A stretch of 64,000 bases of DNA, from the NCBI GenBank assembly GCA_009733575.1, contig ML769629.1, forward strand, positions 1-64,000, given 5' to 3'. This DNA comes from Gymnopus androsaceus JB14 (taxonomy: Eukaryota; Basidiomycota; Agaricomycetes; Agaricales; Omphalotaceae). The first letter of the stretch is position 1. The number at the start of each line of letters is the position of its first letter. The notes below the pieces were generated by a model, which worked only from the letters and a program-made list of their open reading frames with translations, had not been told where the DNA came from and did not search any database. Made by a program: the position numbers and the translations under genes. Below, one piece after another: positions 11,056-22,280 of this stretch.

Positions 11056-13952
11056 TCAAAAATCATTTCTATCATACTCAGCAGTCTCTTCTCTTCCAGA
11101 TTTCCACGCAAGAACAAAAATCCCATTCACATTCGTACTCAACTCATACGGTTCCCTCCCCACCCACCGCACAAAAGCATGACTTTCGTCCATTTCCGAC
11201 GTCCTGATAGCACGCTTGGAGACATTCGTCTTGAAGTGGTCCATGCGAGACTCAAGTTCGGGATAGCAGAGGCGTTCGTTGCCTCTATGGAATGCCCAAA
11301 AGACTTCGCGGATTCTGAAAGACGCAGGAAGGAGGAGGGCCACGTCATGATAGTAAAGAATAAATAAGAAAGATACACAATAAGAAAATACACATACTCG
11401 TCAATTCGCCTATCCACCATCTGCCAATTTAAGACCTTGTCGAAGCGCCACAAAGCTACCACCAGCTCCTCATGTTCATCCCTAACCGGTTTCGTCAGAA
11501 TCTCCAGCGGGATTTTCACTCGGCAGCCCCTTCTTGCTCAAAGCCTTCATAACCAACTCATTCGCAAACTCGACAAATTCCGTAGTAGTAAATATCGCAA
11601 TCGCTAGATCGTTGGAAGAGGATAGCACAGTGTCGATGGAGATGCCGTATGTGACTCTTTTTGTGGTGAGGTGTGATTTCCAGTCATCATCGCCGCACTT
11701 CTTGTACCGTGTGTATGAAGTCCATTCATCCGTCATAGTGGTTTGCTCGCGGTCATCGAACTGGTCGATAGCATCTGTGAACTTTGGGATGGAAAAGTTT
11801 TCGTCCCATTCGTAACTGTAGTGGGAATAATGAAGACGGATCAATAGATAGTAGGATAACACTTACGCAGGTGTATCGTCATACGCGACTTGACCAATGT
11901 AGCTATATGTATCCTCTGCGAAAATATGTTCGTAAATCCTAAGGGTGGTCAGAATCTTAATGTCAGCATCTTCCTCCAGCGACATTGTAAAAAAGACCAC
12001 TGACTCAATTTCTCCCTCCTGCTCCAGCTCCCATAACGCCACATGCCTCATCAACAGTGCAAAGCCTGTTAAACAGCTTCGACCCAAAGGTTCCGACGTA
12101 ATCTGTCCGTAGCCTTCCAACATGGCATGCGAAAAAACTTGGAAGCCCTTTCAAGTTACTTCTTGAATTAAGCTTTGGCCACCGACTGCCGTCAGGCTGC
12201 AGGTCTGATTGACCATTCTTGATATAACGATCAACCACTCTTCGAGTCCATGCACGAGACGATTCGGCGATCTTGGGGAGGGAGAGCGGAGGAGAACAGA
12301 GTTGTTCGCCGAGAGAGAGATTGGCGAGGGAGGTCGCAATGGAGGTCGATTTGGAATTGGCCTGGGATTGATAGGGCGACAGGAAACCGATGTAGAGTGG
12401 GATAATACGGATGCCGTAGCCGCGCTTGGCGTATTTAAAAAAAACACTGGAAGAAAAGAAGTTGCAAAATAAATGTCATTTTGAGTAAAGGAGAGCATGT
12501 ACCGCTTGTCGCGTGTTGCTTTTCTATCCCCGAAGATAGTGTCCGTTGATGAGATCCATAGTGAAGACTGTTGGTACCAGCTGCAGCCATGTCATCAGTA
12601 AAGAGAACTATAGGGGAAAATATTATACACACTCTCCAACGCCCTAACAAATCTCGGTAGCATCCATACTTCCTTCCCATCCCAGCCAACAGCACAAATA
12701 TCTAAATCAAAGTTAAGCAATACATCCCTGGGACTCTTCACCAATTTCATAACAATCTGCACTCGGCGTTTGGGCCACTCCGAGTACAGCGTAATTGTCT
12801 GAGAGTCGCGCACCACCAAGAACGGGACGTCCGCTGATCCTAGATTGCTTTTATAGATTTGAGCACTGTGTTGTATTTTAGCGTTTGCTTCTTGTACATT
12901 CAGCCCGTAGATGTATAGGTCTATATTGGACGATATCTATTCGGACGGATGCCTGAGGTGGGCACGCTCTGCATCAGGAAGGGATACAGAGGAAGGGATA
13001 TCCGGTGTGATTAGTGCGCCTAGGACCAGACCTCCGCGATGAAAATATTATTCCAATTAAGACCAGCGAGGAGACCTCCGGTCAAAGATTCGAAACGACC
13101 CTTGAATTTCAAGGAAGATGGTTGAACGAAGGTCATCGGAGACCGTTTGTCGGCGAGGACTGTGTATGAAGGTAGTTCACCGATAGAGGAACGCGAAACC
13201 TTCAGCGCATGAACGACGCGCCCCTTCTGTGTAGTGACGGCGGAAGAACTGAATAACGACTTGGGAAGGTCCTCGATTCGTACTAGACCGACCGACCACG
13301 GTTTCAGGACAGACAGTATCCGAATGGCCTTTGGACAGGGTACGCAAAAATGCTTCGTTTCGAAGAACCCTATATGGATATGATAAGTGCAATTCCTCTA
13401 ATGTCAGAAAAGCGAACAAACCATTCGTCAATATCATCTACGATTTCATCATTCTCAAGCACCTTTGTCTTCTTCCTAGGATTTTTACTAGTGCCCTCCG
13501 AAGGAAGGCTTTTACCGACGCGGTTCATCGCATACGGAAGCTTTGACCATGACCAAATTCCCTTCTTCAGCAACTCGTCGTTTCCTGCGGCGTGGACACC
13601 TTTAATGATGACCTCCACATCTTCCTCGACGTGCTGGCCAAGATATCCTTTGAACTCGAGCCTTGCAACGTCTAAACCGAGAATTTTACAAGTAACGGTA
13701 TTGGAAGCCTCCTTCTGAAGCGCTTCTTCCCATAGCTTTAGTTGAATATTGACAGTGTCGATGGCAATCTCAGTTTGAGATACAGATCCCTGTTTCAAGA
13801 CTTCTCGAAGTTCAGGAACTGTGGTCGTGCTAAGCACTGGCCTAAGCCTTCCACCCCGTCCATAGACCGCCTCTGGAAAGATCAATTAGTTAGTTGCCAC
13901 TTGTCACCAGGGAACACTTAAAAAACTAACCTTGGGACTCTTTAGTTTGCAT
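11056..13952 (-). pseudogene. large conserved basidiomycete gene, broken by small indels
   Basis: Read as one gene with many introns. Exon 1 is 13952-13931 (ATG, MQTKESQ) and exon 2 is 13872-13422; an exon from 13369 follows, then the PSSLKFKGRFESLTG block. Next come an IDLYIYGL motif near 12900, the block FDLDICAVGWDG / VWMLPR at about 12680, VFTMDLINGHYL, and KYAKRGYGIR at about 12440. The GRSCLTGF-HVALWELE exon ends at 11867 and the next starts at 11815. The last exon is 11314-11056, ending in EETAEYDRNDF. I recall this conserved order from uncharacterised agaricomycete proteins; no function is known to me. Breaks: a missing G at about 13036, an extra G in CGGGGAT near 12527, an extra G in AAGGGGC near 11530, and a stop or unresolved splice near 12930. 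Most lie in G runs, so assembly error and real decay are both possible. Confidence 0.65.
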
Positions 13953-14051
13953 TTCGGTATAGAAGTCGAAGCTATGGAAAGAGAAAAGTCGTGGAATATG
14001 CGCACAGCCAAAATATATTTGGTAGAAAAAATCTGAGTGTTTTCGAATTCG

Positions 14052-14133
14052 TAGTTACAGCTGTTTCGAAAAACGGAGGCCAGCCCGGGAAAAATTTGAG
14101 TTGATTGCCGGTGCCTCGGCATCAAGTAAGCGG
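14052..14133. repeat. inverted repeat, left arm
   Basis: About 80 bp, from TTACAGCTGTTTCGAAAAAC through CCAGCCCGGGAAAAA to TTGAGTTGAT, matching the reverse complement of 14597-14679 with few differences. The arms enclose about 460 bp holding a TATA box and a short ORF. No clear target duplication was found outside the arms. Confidence 0.8.
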
Positions 14134-14300
14134 GCGCTACTTGCTCTGACGACCAACCTCCGACTCAGCGAAAGCACGTCGTGTTTGCAATCTACTAAGT
14201 ATGTACTGGAGGAAAATAATATATTCGAAACTTTGAAGCACTGCTGGAAGAGATATAAGGAGGCCACAACCCAGCAACTCCCAGCAACCATTCCATAACC

Positions 14301-14450
14301 ATGCAGCCTCGTGAGTCATCCTTGAACAATGGTGTTGCCGTCTATGTTGGAAATGCCTTCACCTACCACCTACCAATCGACAACTTGCTATCGCGAGCAT
14401 GCAATACGCTCTTTGCAAATCCTCGCTTCCAGCTCATGCCCAGCCTCTAA
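14301..14450 (+). CDS. short ORF between inverted repeats
   Basis: A 49-codon frame starting MQPRESSLNNGVAVYVGN. ATATAAGG lies at about 14255 and an A/C-rich leader precedes the ATG, which gives a promoter-like arrangement. Composition after the stop stays coding-like, so the frame may continue in another exon. No family recognised. It may be the cargo of a small transposon defined by the flanking 80-bp inverted repeat. Confidence 0.3.
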   Translation: MQPRESSLNNGVAVYVGNAFTYHLPIDNLLSRACNTLFANPRFQLMPSL

Positions 14451-14596
14451 TTCTGCCGCAATACCAATCCCAACCAGCTTCCGCTGCACCTCAAGCACCC
14501 ACCAGCAAGCTTCTTCTCAGGTGATGTGTCACAATAGTTATTGCCCATGTCAAGAAACGAAGGAGACTTCAAGGAGAATAGCTTGGCAGAGCGCTA

Positions 14597-14679
14597 ATGC
14601 TGAAGCGCTGATGTGCCAGCCTCGGCGATCAACTCAAGTTTTTCCCGGGCTGGTCTCCGTTTTTCGAAACAGCTGTAAA
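14597..14679. repeat. inverted repeat, right arm
   Basis: Reverse complement of 14052-14133 (CTCAAGTTTTTCCCGGGCTG, CGAAACAGCTGTAA). Confidence 0.8.
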
Positions 14680-14780
14680 GTTGAATGTGGGAAATCCTTT
14701 TAATTGGCTGCGCATGTGATCGTGGTACCGAGGTTATTTCAGCCGAGGTTTGCCGAACACTCCATATCCTATTTCCCGGT

Positions 14781-15073
14781 ATATAAAAGGAATGACCGCG
14801 TCCTCTGTCTATTCACTGCAATTACAGTGCAGATCTAGTCTGATGCAACAGATTTTGCACTTTAGAATGAGCATATATAGGCAACGCTGCTTTGAAAGGA
14901 TTTGTTACACTCCTCAGGATCCGGAGTCATACATTCGCCACATTATTCTGGTCCTCTTACAAGTATATACTGTACCAGCTAAAAGGGATCCTTGGCTCCA
15001 ACAACCGGCGCGCGCACGTACAAGAATGCATATTGAACATAACTGTTCCTCTAGCATACACCGTCTACTGTAA
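14781..15073 (+). other. TATA box with possible short transcript
   Basis: GTATATAAAAGG at about 14779-14790 is a strong TATA context. It is followed by C/T-rich sequence and an ATG near 14867 opening about 68 codons (MSIYRQRCF...). The protein resembles nothing known. It may equally be part of a solo LTR or a non-coding RNA gene. Confidence 0.25.
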
Positions 15074-15079
15074 GTAGTA

Positions 15080-15640
15080 GATGAGCTTGAGTCAGTAGGA
15101 CAAGAGTAGTACCGATTAGTGCTCTAGAGGAATCAAGGCAGGGAAAGGCGATGCGGGTGATGTACGTAGTAAGCAACCAAAAGCAACCAAGGAATAAAGC
15201 ATTGGACTCGGAGGTGGCAGAGTGTAAAGGACTCTGGAATAAATGGAGGAGGAGGGAGGGGGTGTCCATGATGATGATAATTAAGAAAGTAAGCATGCAG
15301 AAATGAATGAGGGAGGACGGAATCAGGGGGACCATTGAATAGAGGGAGGGAGAAGGGAGGGAGGACAGCATGGAACACTGCACAGTAATAGACCCAGGCC
15401 GAATCGGAAAACCAAGAGAAAAAATACAGGTACAGACACAAACAGATTTAAGCACGTCAGCACGTGTGGTATAAGCAGGTACAACACAGCGGAATGTGTA
15501 TACATCTATGTAAGTCATTATCATGATTCATCATTCGTGGAACGGGATAAGGAGAGGAGGGAGGAAGGAGAAGCATGCGAATTACGGATGAAAGAAGGAA
15601 TGAGCAGTCAAGCAACAGGTAAATCATAGTAACAAAAGGT
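15080..15640. other. 3' flank of TLC gene, purine-rich
   Basis: GGAGGGAGGG-type purine tracts at about 15245-15370 and 15550-15575. These generate long false minus-strand frames rich in serine, leucine and proline. No gene recognised. Confidence 0.5.
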
Positions 15641-17012
15641 TTAATGAACTTGAACCCCACAAGCAGCCACAGGTGGCCCCGACTTCCCTAAACCCAATGT
15701 GCCATAAAGCTTCTCCCTCGTCGGAAAGGCCGCAGTAACCTTCTTCGCTATTGGCGGAACATCAAACGCGAACGCCGACATCTCATAGATGGGACTCGGT
15801 AGACTCGAAAGCGCTGGTAATGATGAAAAAGTTTCCAGTGATGGAAGACGCTGAAGGGTCGGGCGGAGCGAAGGGAGACGCTGTTGAAGAGACTCTTTGA
15901 CGGAAGCGGAGCTGGCGCTTCGAAGTGCGAACCCACGCAGGCGCGAGCGATAATGCGCGTACCGGGAAGAGTAGTGCGCGTAACGCGTCGAGTAATAATG
16001 CGCATAATGGTCGTAGATGTAATGAGCATGCAGTCGGCGCCGGAGGCTTGCATGAGGAACAGCATCTGGAGGAGATAGCTTAGCTGGCGGCACGGAAGAC
16101 TTTGTCGTCTTAGGCTCGTTCTTGGCGCCTCTAGCCTTGATCTCGGCTTCCCTCCTCAACTTTGCCCTCTTCTTGAAACCCTTCAAGCATCCCAAAAACC
16201 AACCTGCATGCATTGGGAATACAAACGTAAGCAGAACAGCGGGAGCAACTGAGCCTATTGGCGCAGCTGTTGTCGAGGAAGATAGAGCTGATAAAGCCGC
16301 TCGCGTCAGAGGCCTATTCTTCGGGAGGTAATAGGCAACGCCAATGATGATGTGGAAGAGAATGCGAGTAAGGAAAAAGGATACGGCGAAGAATATGTTG
16401 GACCTTATTCGAGGGAAAAGCGTTGCGGTACCAAGGATCAACGTCGGGAACTAAACAGAATAAAGTTAAGAGAAGAAAAAGGGAACAAAGGTCAAGGAAT
16501 AAAGACCTCCATAAAAGCAGCCAAAGCAAACACATGTGCCCACCCTTGTCGAATTGCGTATTCGACAATTCCGAGATACACAATGTGATGGAACCAGCCA
16601 GTGAGGAAGGTGATTTGAGAGCGGTAATATATCGAACCAACGCACAGGTCGCTGTGAGATTGAACGTTAGATTGTAAAAAAGGAAGCATAGTTTGACCAC
16701 TTACGCCAGCAGATACGCCTGGAAGAACCGACTCGTCGACACCGCTAATTCAGGGAACGGTCTAACGCTCTTGACATCTCCCTGGCCGTAAACATAATCC
16801 CAGACAAACGGGAGACTCCCAACAGTCATAATAAAGCTCGAAATCGTAGTGAGAATCCATGCAACTTGCTTCGTAGCAGTAAAGCCCGAGGGACCAGCGA
16901 ATACGTGATACGTCGATACAAGGCCCACAAAAGAAAGCACAAAAACCGACCACTGGGATTCCTGAGACGGGATGATGACAGAATCCGAATCGTACCCAGG
17001 CAACAAGGACAT
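15641..17012 (-). CDS. TLC-domain membrane protein
   Basis: Three exons: 17012-16705, 16651-16507, 16450-15641. Introns are 53 and 56 bp, both with GT-AG ends, and phase is consistent, giving 420 residues. The ATG at 17012 is the first ATG in frame, and its context is conserved in the 59.9-kb copy. Roughly residues 15-270 contain several hydrophobic helices and fit the TRAM/LAG1/CLN8 fold: FTATKQVAWILTT, FFQAYLLADLCVG, GWFHHIVYL, an FME-FPT stretch across the exon 2/3 junction, and FPMHAGWFLGCLKGF. TLC proteins act in lipid handling in ER-type membranes; which lipid is unknown here. The tail is basic and proline-rich with tandem AHYxSRY-like units at residues about 292-321. A truncated copy of exon 1 lies at 59.65-60.03 kb. 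Confidence 0.8.
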
Positions 17013-17059
17013 CGGGAAGGATATCCTGCTGGATGTCCTCAAGCTCGAAGCCTATGAAG

Positions 17060-18060
17060 GGGAGAACAAGCTTAGACGGTCCTAGAAAAAATACAATGGC
17101 CTGTCTTGAATTTTTATTGATTCCTGATTCGCACGTTCGCGCCACTGTTTAGATAAGGCTGGAAACTCTGAAGCTTCGAAGAGGAGATGGCGCCGCTAAT
17201 AAGGAGACATCTCGCCACGTTTGGTTGTACGTTTTGAGTGTTCTGTAAACGACGCGTCGGAATGCTCGGTCCGATTCGAATCGAACGTGCGCAATGACTA
17301 GCGCCCTCCGACGACTTGCGGCCTGTTCGGGGACATACACAAGCAGTGCGCTGTATAGCTTGTGCATACAATTTACCTTCCAGAGCAAAACTTGGATTAT
17401 GGTAAGCTTCAGAGTTTGAACATTTACCGGCGGAATCAGAGCGCTGGCATCCTTCAAGCATCTACATAAAAACATTCACGCAAAAATCAAATAATCACAG
17501 CAAGATAAATGATCACTCATTTACCGAAGAACATACCAAAGGAATACATTCAAAACAACAGCTCCTCCGAGTCAACTCCGAGTCGTTCTAAATCTTAGCT
17601 TCCGTTCCCAGCGCGCTATGCCATCTCCATAAGAAACACAAATGTTCAATGAATGCGGAAAGCCGCACAAATTGAAATAAGGATCCCACCACAAGAAGAA
17701 AGATTGGCTTATCGAGAACCTTTGGAGGCGCACGTTCTCGATAAGTCGATGCTAGAACCACAGCTTGACAATGACTGCATGGGACGGGACGGGAGACTAC
17801 AAAATGGAGAACTGACGGGGGAGCCACTATAAAAGACAAAGCGCAGCGTATAGAGCCAGACGCAGTAGTAGTACAGCTGAAGCTGAGGCGCATAGCTTCT
17901 TCGTCTAGTGGTAGAGGCGTATCAGCCAGCCATTCAGAGCCACCGAGTCGACATCTATGGTCCGATCTCCATCTGTAATTAGTGCGTTCATCTAGTCAGA
18001 TGATGCAGGATTGAGGATTCGGTTAAAGCTATATAGCGGCTAGCCGCAACGAGTCCAAAT
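17060..18060. other. upstream of TLC gene, no gene recognised
   Basis: The minus frame 17475-17114 (108 codons) starts with an ATG but shows no domain; it could be a 5' leader ORF. A CTATAAAAGAC TATA box on the plus strand at about 17828 has no convincing ORF after it. A tRNA-like phrase (TCGTCTAGTGGTAGAGG, about 17898) lacks a B box. Confidence 0.35.
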
Positions 18061-18224
18061 TGTAAAATTGCAAACGTTCAAGACGACGATAGGATATTCG
18101 GTTATAGCGATGCGAAAGTACAGCCGAGTCAGAGCAACCTGGAGCAGCGTAAACGATTTAATGAAATCAGCCAAGTCTCAAATTCCAGCCAGCTCGGACC
18201 TTCGAGGGATAGATAGACGAGACC

Positions 18225-18545
18225 GGACTAGCCGAATAGGAGTAGGTCCCAGACGACATTAGCAGCAGGAGTTTCGATTAGTCTTGTAGCTACCATGTGA
18301 GGAATCGGCTGTATAGATCACAGAGTAACCTCGAGCGAAGGCCAGGAGTGCGCAGCGACTCGAATGAACTTGGTCAAAAGGGGATTCCTCGATTCCGGAC
18401 CAACCGAATACGAATAAGTCCCAGAAGACATTAGCAGTAGGAGTTCCGATTAGTCTTGTTGAGGAATCGGATTGAGGGCGCTGTATAAACTACCGATCAG
18501 CCTCGAGTGAAGGCCAGGAGACAAAAGCGTTGCGCAGCGACTCGG
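18225..18545. repeat. imperfect tandem duplication, about 180-bp unit
   Basis: 18225-18363 and 18404-18545 share CCCAGA-GACATTAGCAG, GATTAGTCTTGT, GAGGAATCGG, CCTCGAG-GAAGGCCAGGAG and GCGCAGCGACTCG in the same order. Two diverged copies; no coding potential. Confidence 0.75.
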
Positions 18546-18725
18546 TTAAAATGGGATTATCGGATCGCCCGCGCAGAAGGCCCAGGATGGTGTCGAATTG
18601 TGATCTCGAGAAAGATTACGCCCAAAGCGTGCAAAAATGGTAGAAAGAGAGGCATTAAGCAGACAAGTCTCATCGAGCAAAATAGATTCTTCGGGAATGA
18701 AGAGATTTTGAAAAGCGGGATTTAA

Positions 18726-19090
18726 CGCACTTCAAGTTAACTCACAGACACAGAACAAATTTTCAATGCGCCTTGCTCTACTCTTCAACGCGACGCGACG
18801 AAATATCGATTGAATTCCGAAGGACTCGGCATTGCTCGACCTGATCTGCGAAGAAGGGATTGAGAAATTGGCAGTGGTAGAGGCGGAAGACACAAAACTA
18901 GTCTGGATATCGCTGTAGAATCTAGAGGGAAAAGGAATTGTTCTTGGATATGAACGCACAATGAGAACAAGCTTGAAGAAGAAGCGAGTGCTAGTGATGA
19001 AGGAATGAGGTCATGTTTCAATTCTAGTTTAGACGCCCTTGTTCGTTTAGCGCTTAAAATTGAACGGTTTGCCTTGCAAATGCATGCAGC
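18726..19090. repeat. dispersed non-coding repeat R, copy 1
   Basis: Related to 47950-48545 and 60040-60470. Shared landmarks: TTAACTC-CAGAC, GAATTCC-AAGGACTC, ACCTGATCTG, GGCAGTGGTA, GCGCTTAAAATTG and TTTGCCTT. This copy is CpG-containing and shorter at its right end. Its nature (element or segmental duplicate) is unresolved. Confidence 0.7.
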
Positions 19091-20510
19091 ACCATCGCCT
19101 ACGCGAATTAGAAGCTTGGTGTATGGATAACTACTTGATTCGCATACAGATCATTCTTACGCCGAACTCTAAGACTCGCGGAAAATTCAGTACACGGAAA
19201 CGCCGTGTAGAGTATGTTTACTTCATCCAACTAACTCCTCAAGATCACACGTATTTCTCAGAGAAAACAACGCTCTTCGAGATCTGAATAGACCCTCCTG
19301 GTTATCACTACCTTCCTAATTTGCATAACAACGTTTCAATCCACCTGCACCATCACCTGGTCCAGACGAATAATTCCCGCCATCGCCGCTCCTTCACTCG
19401 TTTGGTATGCAAGTCCCTGGCCCCAACGACTTTCCATGCTTCACCAGGGGAATCATCCTTCCACAATTGCAAATCCTCCAGTCCATGTATTGTTCGGTAT
19501 CACCGAAGGTCAACCCTTCAGAAAGCACCTGGACATTGTTATGGACCTCTTGAGGAGTTACGTGGAGAGAGAGTGAGTTGATGATGTTGCCAATGCTGGA
19601 TTGTTTTTCGAGTTTTTCTTTTCTTGTCCTCTCAAAACCAACTCAAAACTGTGAAGATAATCTACAATCATCACTTGTAGCTTGCCGCTCAAATCTCCCG
19701 ACTCCACAAGCGGAAAGTCGAATTCTCGCCATAGCTATCCCTTCCTCCACAATGTTAAAGATCGTAGCGCCACTTGCGTGGCAATCCCCGACTGGTTCAA
19801 GGGCTTGACCTTCTTGAAGTCCTGCTGTATTCTACCAGCAATATAACAGTGTGACAATAAACAAATATGTACAAGGTAAATAGTATCTACAAAAAAATGG
19901 TTAGAAATCCATGCATACTGACAGCCCCAATCGGAACAGTGTGCAGCAAATTGCCATATATATCAAAGATTGTCATCCTAAAACCCATACGCAACCAACT
20001 GATAATAGCAGTCTTTTCCGCTGTCTAGAATTCCTGGCCAGCTAGAATGCCAAATACCCTCTCCTCCCCAAAGTGATCTCCGAAGTGTGGGACAAGTATC
20101 CACGGCTATGAAATCTGGCGAAGCATTATGCCTGCATACAACCCAACCAAGGTCCAAAGCGACATCCAGATGGTATCATCATGCTGCATGGGCGGAAAGT
20201 TTGTGTTTTGCAAAAGTGCCACATTTCCAAATGTTAGTTTAGGATAAAGCCTTAAAAGACAATGACATGGGTAGCTGATATGAGAATCATGTGCGCTGTA
20301 GAAGGTGATGCAAGTATGTGTTTTCCTTTGTTCAATCAACAATCTACATGGCTTTGCAACTCAGTTAAACTGAGATTCTTCAAGTTTTGGTGACGCAGAT
20401 AAACATGGCTTAACGTGGATGATGGGAAAGACTTTCCTAAAACTCAGGTTTCAGTTGGTTTTTGTCCAATCATTGTCTACAGAACCCTCCCTTCCCTTTG
20501 GTCAGAGTCA
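19091..20510. other. intergenic, no gene recognised
   Basis: Open frames at 19321-19808 are coding-like in places but overlap each other and contain no domain I recognise. Base composition shifts from CpG-containing to CpG-poor across about 19.8-20.3 kb. Confidence 0.35.
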
Positions 20511-21026
20511 GGGATCCGCACCGTAGCCGTAAGATATGCATCAGCAAAACCTGGGTGAACTGTGGATTGCTGTGGATTGCTGTGGGTTGCTGTACAGCAC
20601 TGTACAGAAGCCCCAATACAATCCACAGAAGCCACAGAGCTGTCCAGTTCTGTACAGAGGGGGACCTTGCTGTGGGATCACCCAGGTTCTGCTGATGTGG
20701 CTTACGGTTACAGGTCACGGGTATGTACCATAAAGGGTGTCCACAGACACTTTTTACAGCCATATTTATACGGTACTATACGGTTACCCTGTACAGCAAG
20801 AATTTTGTAGTCAGCCATACACCCATAGGTCTCAAATGGTCAAATCAATGATTTTGCATCATTGATATTGGCCAGGATCCTCCGGCTTGAGATCTGATAT
20901 GCCGTATGCCGTAGAATTGCCATAGAAATATGGGTATACGGGTGCTGGCACCCATACTGTATACCATACCGTAAAGAGATTTTTTGCTGTTTTTATGGCC
21001 CGTATTTGTACGGTGCAGATCCATAC
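20511..21026. mobile_element. diverged 'GGGATCCGCAC' MITE, split by a hairpin element
   Basis: Opposite-orientation relative of 2237-2598. It begins AGGGATCCGCACCGTAGCCG and ends TACGGTGCAGATCC. A 159-bp hairpin element interrupts it near its left end. The flanks show no clean target duplication, so it is an old copy. Confidence 0.7.
20539..20697. mobile_element. CATCAG hairpin element 1
   Basis: 159 bp, from CATCAGCAAAACCTGGGT to the inverted ACCCAGGTTCTGCTGATG. A candidate 2-bp duplication TG flanks it. The core consists of repeated CTGTGGATTGC words and their complements, so the whole unit folds on itself. It lies inside an older MITE, so it moved more recently. Confidence 0.75.
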
Positions 21027-21120
21027 TCTACATTGGTGTCCCTTTCCTCACAACCTAACACGAATGCATTGAGAGTCACTGCCAAGGCTTCCTTGGATCT
21101 CACATACTCTACATGGTTGT

Positions 21121-21300
21121 GACAATCTTACCTCTGGTCTTACTATCCCACACATTCCTGCACATCTTGTAGCACTGGCTGATGACCTGATGAAGGCTGG
21201 GATGGTTACCAAGGAGGACATGATTGTTGGATTTATTCCAGTGACCGGACACTTGCTCGATCGATACTTGTTGCTTAGACACTTATTTGACATTATTTGA
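21121..21300 (+). pseudogene. coding remnant of unknown family
   Basis: An open frame in the order HGCDNLTSGLTIPHIP, LVALADDLMKAGMV, EDMIVGFIPVTGH. It reads like the end of a real enzyme exon, with upstream codons degenerate. I cannot name the family. It lies just outside the Harbinger element. Confidence 0.3.
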
Positions 21301-22280
21301 TATTATTCTAGGTATATAGTTGATGTAGTTTTACCGGGAACCGTTGCGCGTTTGCTGCGGTTCCCTGCCTACTCCGAATTCATTACCTTTGATCCAAGGC
21401 TCAATTCCAACAATGATCCACTCCATTGGATCCATTAAAATGAGAGCAAAATTTATCCCAAAAACCATCAAGTCAATGATGATAAATTTTGCTACAGATT
21501 TCTGCTGAAAAAGATCATAGATTGTACCTGGAACATAGATGAAGAAATATGATCTTTTTTGTATATAATCCTGGCCAAAAAACTTGAGGGAATTTAAGAG
21601 CCTGTTTGGCAAAAGATGACGCTGAACTTTTACCGCTAAATTGTCATGTGACAAAAAGACTGCAAATGTAACTTTGACCGGCACTTATTTCTGAAAAACT
21701 TTCGAAGTTTAGAGAACAATTTTCATGGTGCGAGCAAACACCAGGACGTTGAATCCATCAATCAAGCAGTGTCAGATTCCAGGACCTCAGTGTCTCCAAC
21801 AAAATCATGATCCCATGTGTTGCTGCCAACAGGCACTGATTGCAACAGCTGCTGTCATTACAACCACCATTGCAATAACAGTTATAGATGCTACTTGGAA
21901 CCAGTTGAATCCTGAACCATATCATACCTCACTGTTGAGTGGAAGTGGATGGATTGAAGAGCTTCTAAATGGGCATCGAGACTGGATGAAGGATAATCTT
22001 GCAACCAGGCCTCCTCTCTTTTGTTGCCTTGAGCACAATCTCATACAGAAGGGTGAATTGACAGGAGGAAAGTATATCAATACAAAAGAACAGCTTGCAA
22101 TCTTCCTCTATCAAGCTGTCACAAATAATTCAATTTGCAAGACAGCCAAGCGGTTCCAGTGAAGCAATAAAACAATATTGAAGTCTGTCTGATATATCTC
22201 AATCATCAATCTCTGTGCTAATTGTAATACAATTCACTGGGTCCTTCAAAGCTGTCTTCTTTGCACTTATCCATCCTGAT

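Noticed and set aside
11863..12238. Apparent frameshift between two reading frames in the HVALWELE exon
   Set aside because: A GT-AG intron upstream explains the frame change, and the 5.3-kb copy reads through in the same frame; not counted as a break.
15051..15660. Long overlapping minus frames rich in S, L and P
   Set aside because: They come from GGAGGGAGG purine tracts in the 3' flank of the TLC gene; no splice sites or domains.
17895..17960. tRNA-like phrase TCGTCTAGTGGTAGAGG
   Set aside because: No B box or acceptor stem follows, and related phrases at 6776 and 10304 show it belongs to a duplicated non-tRNA sequence.
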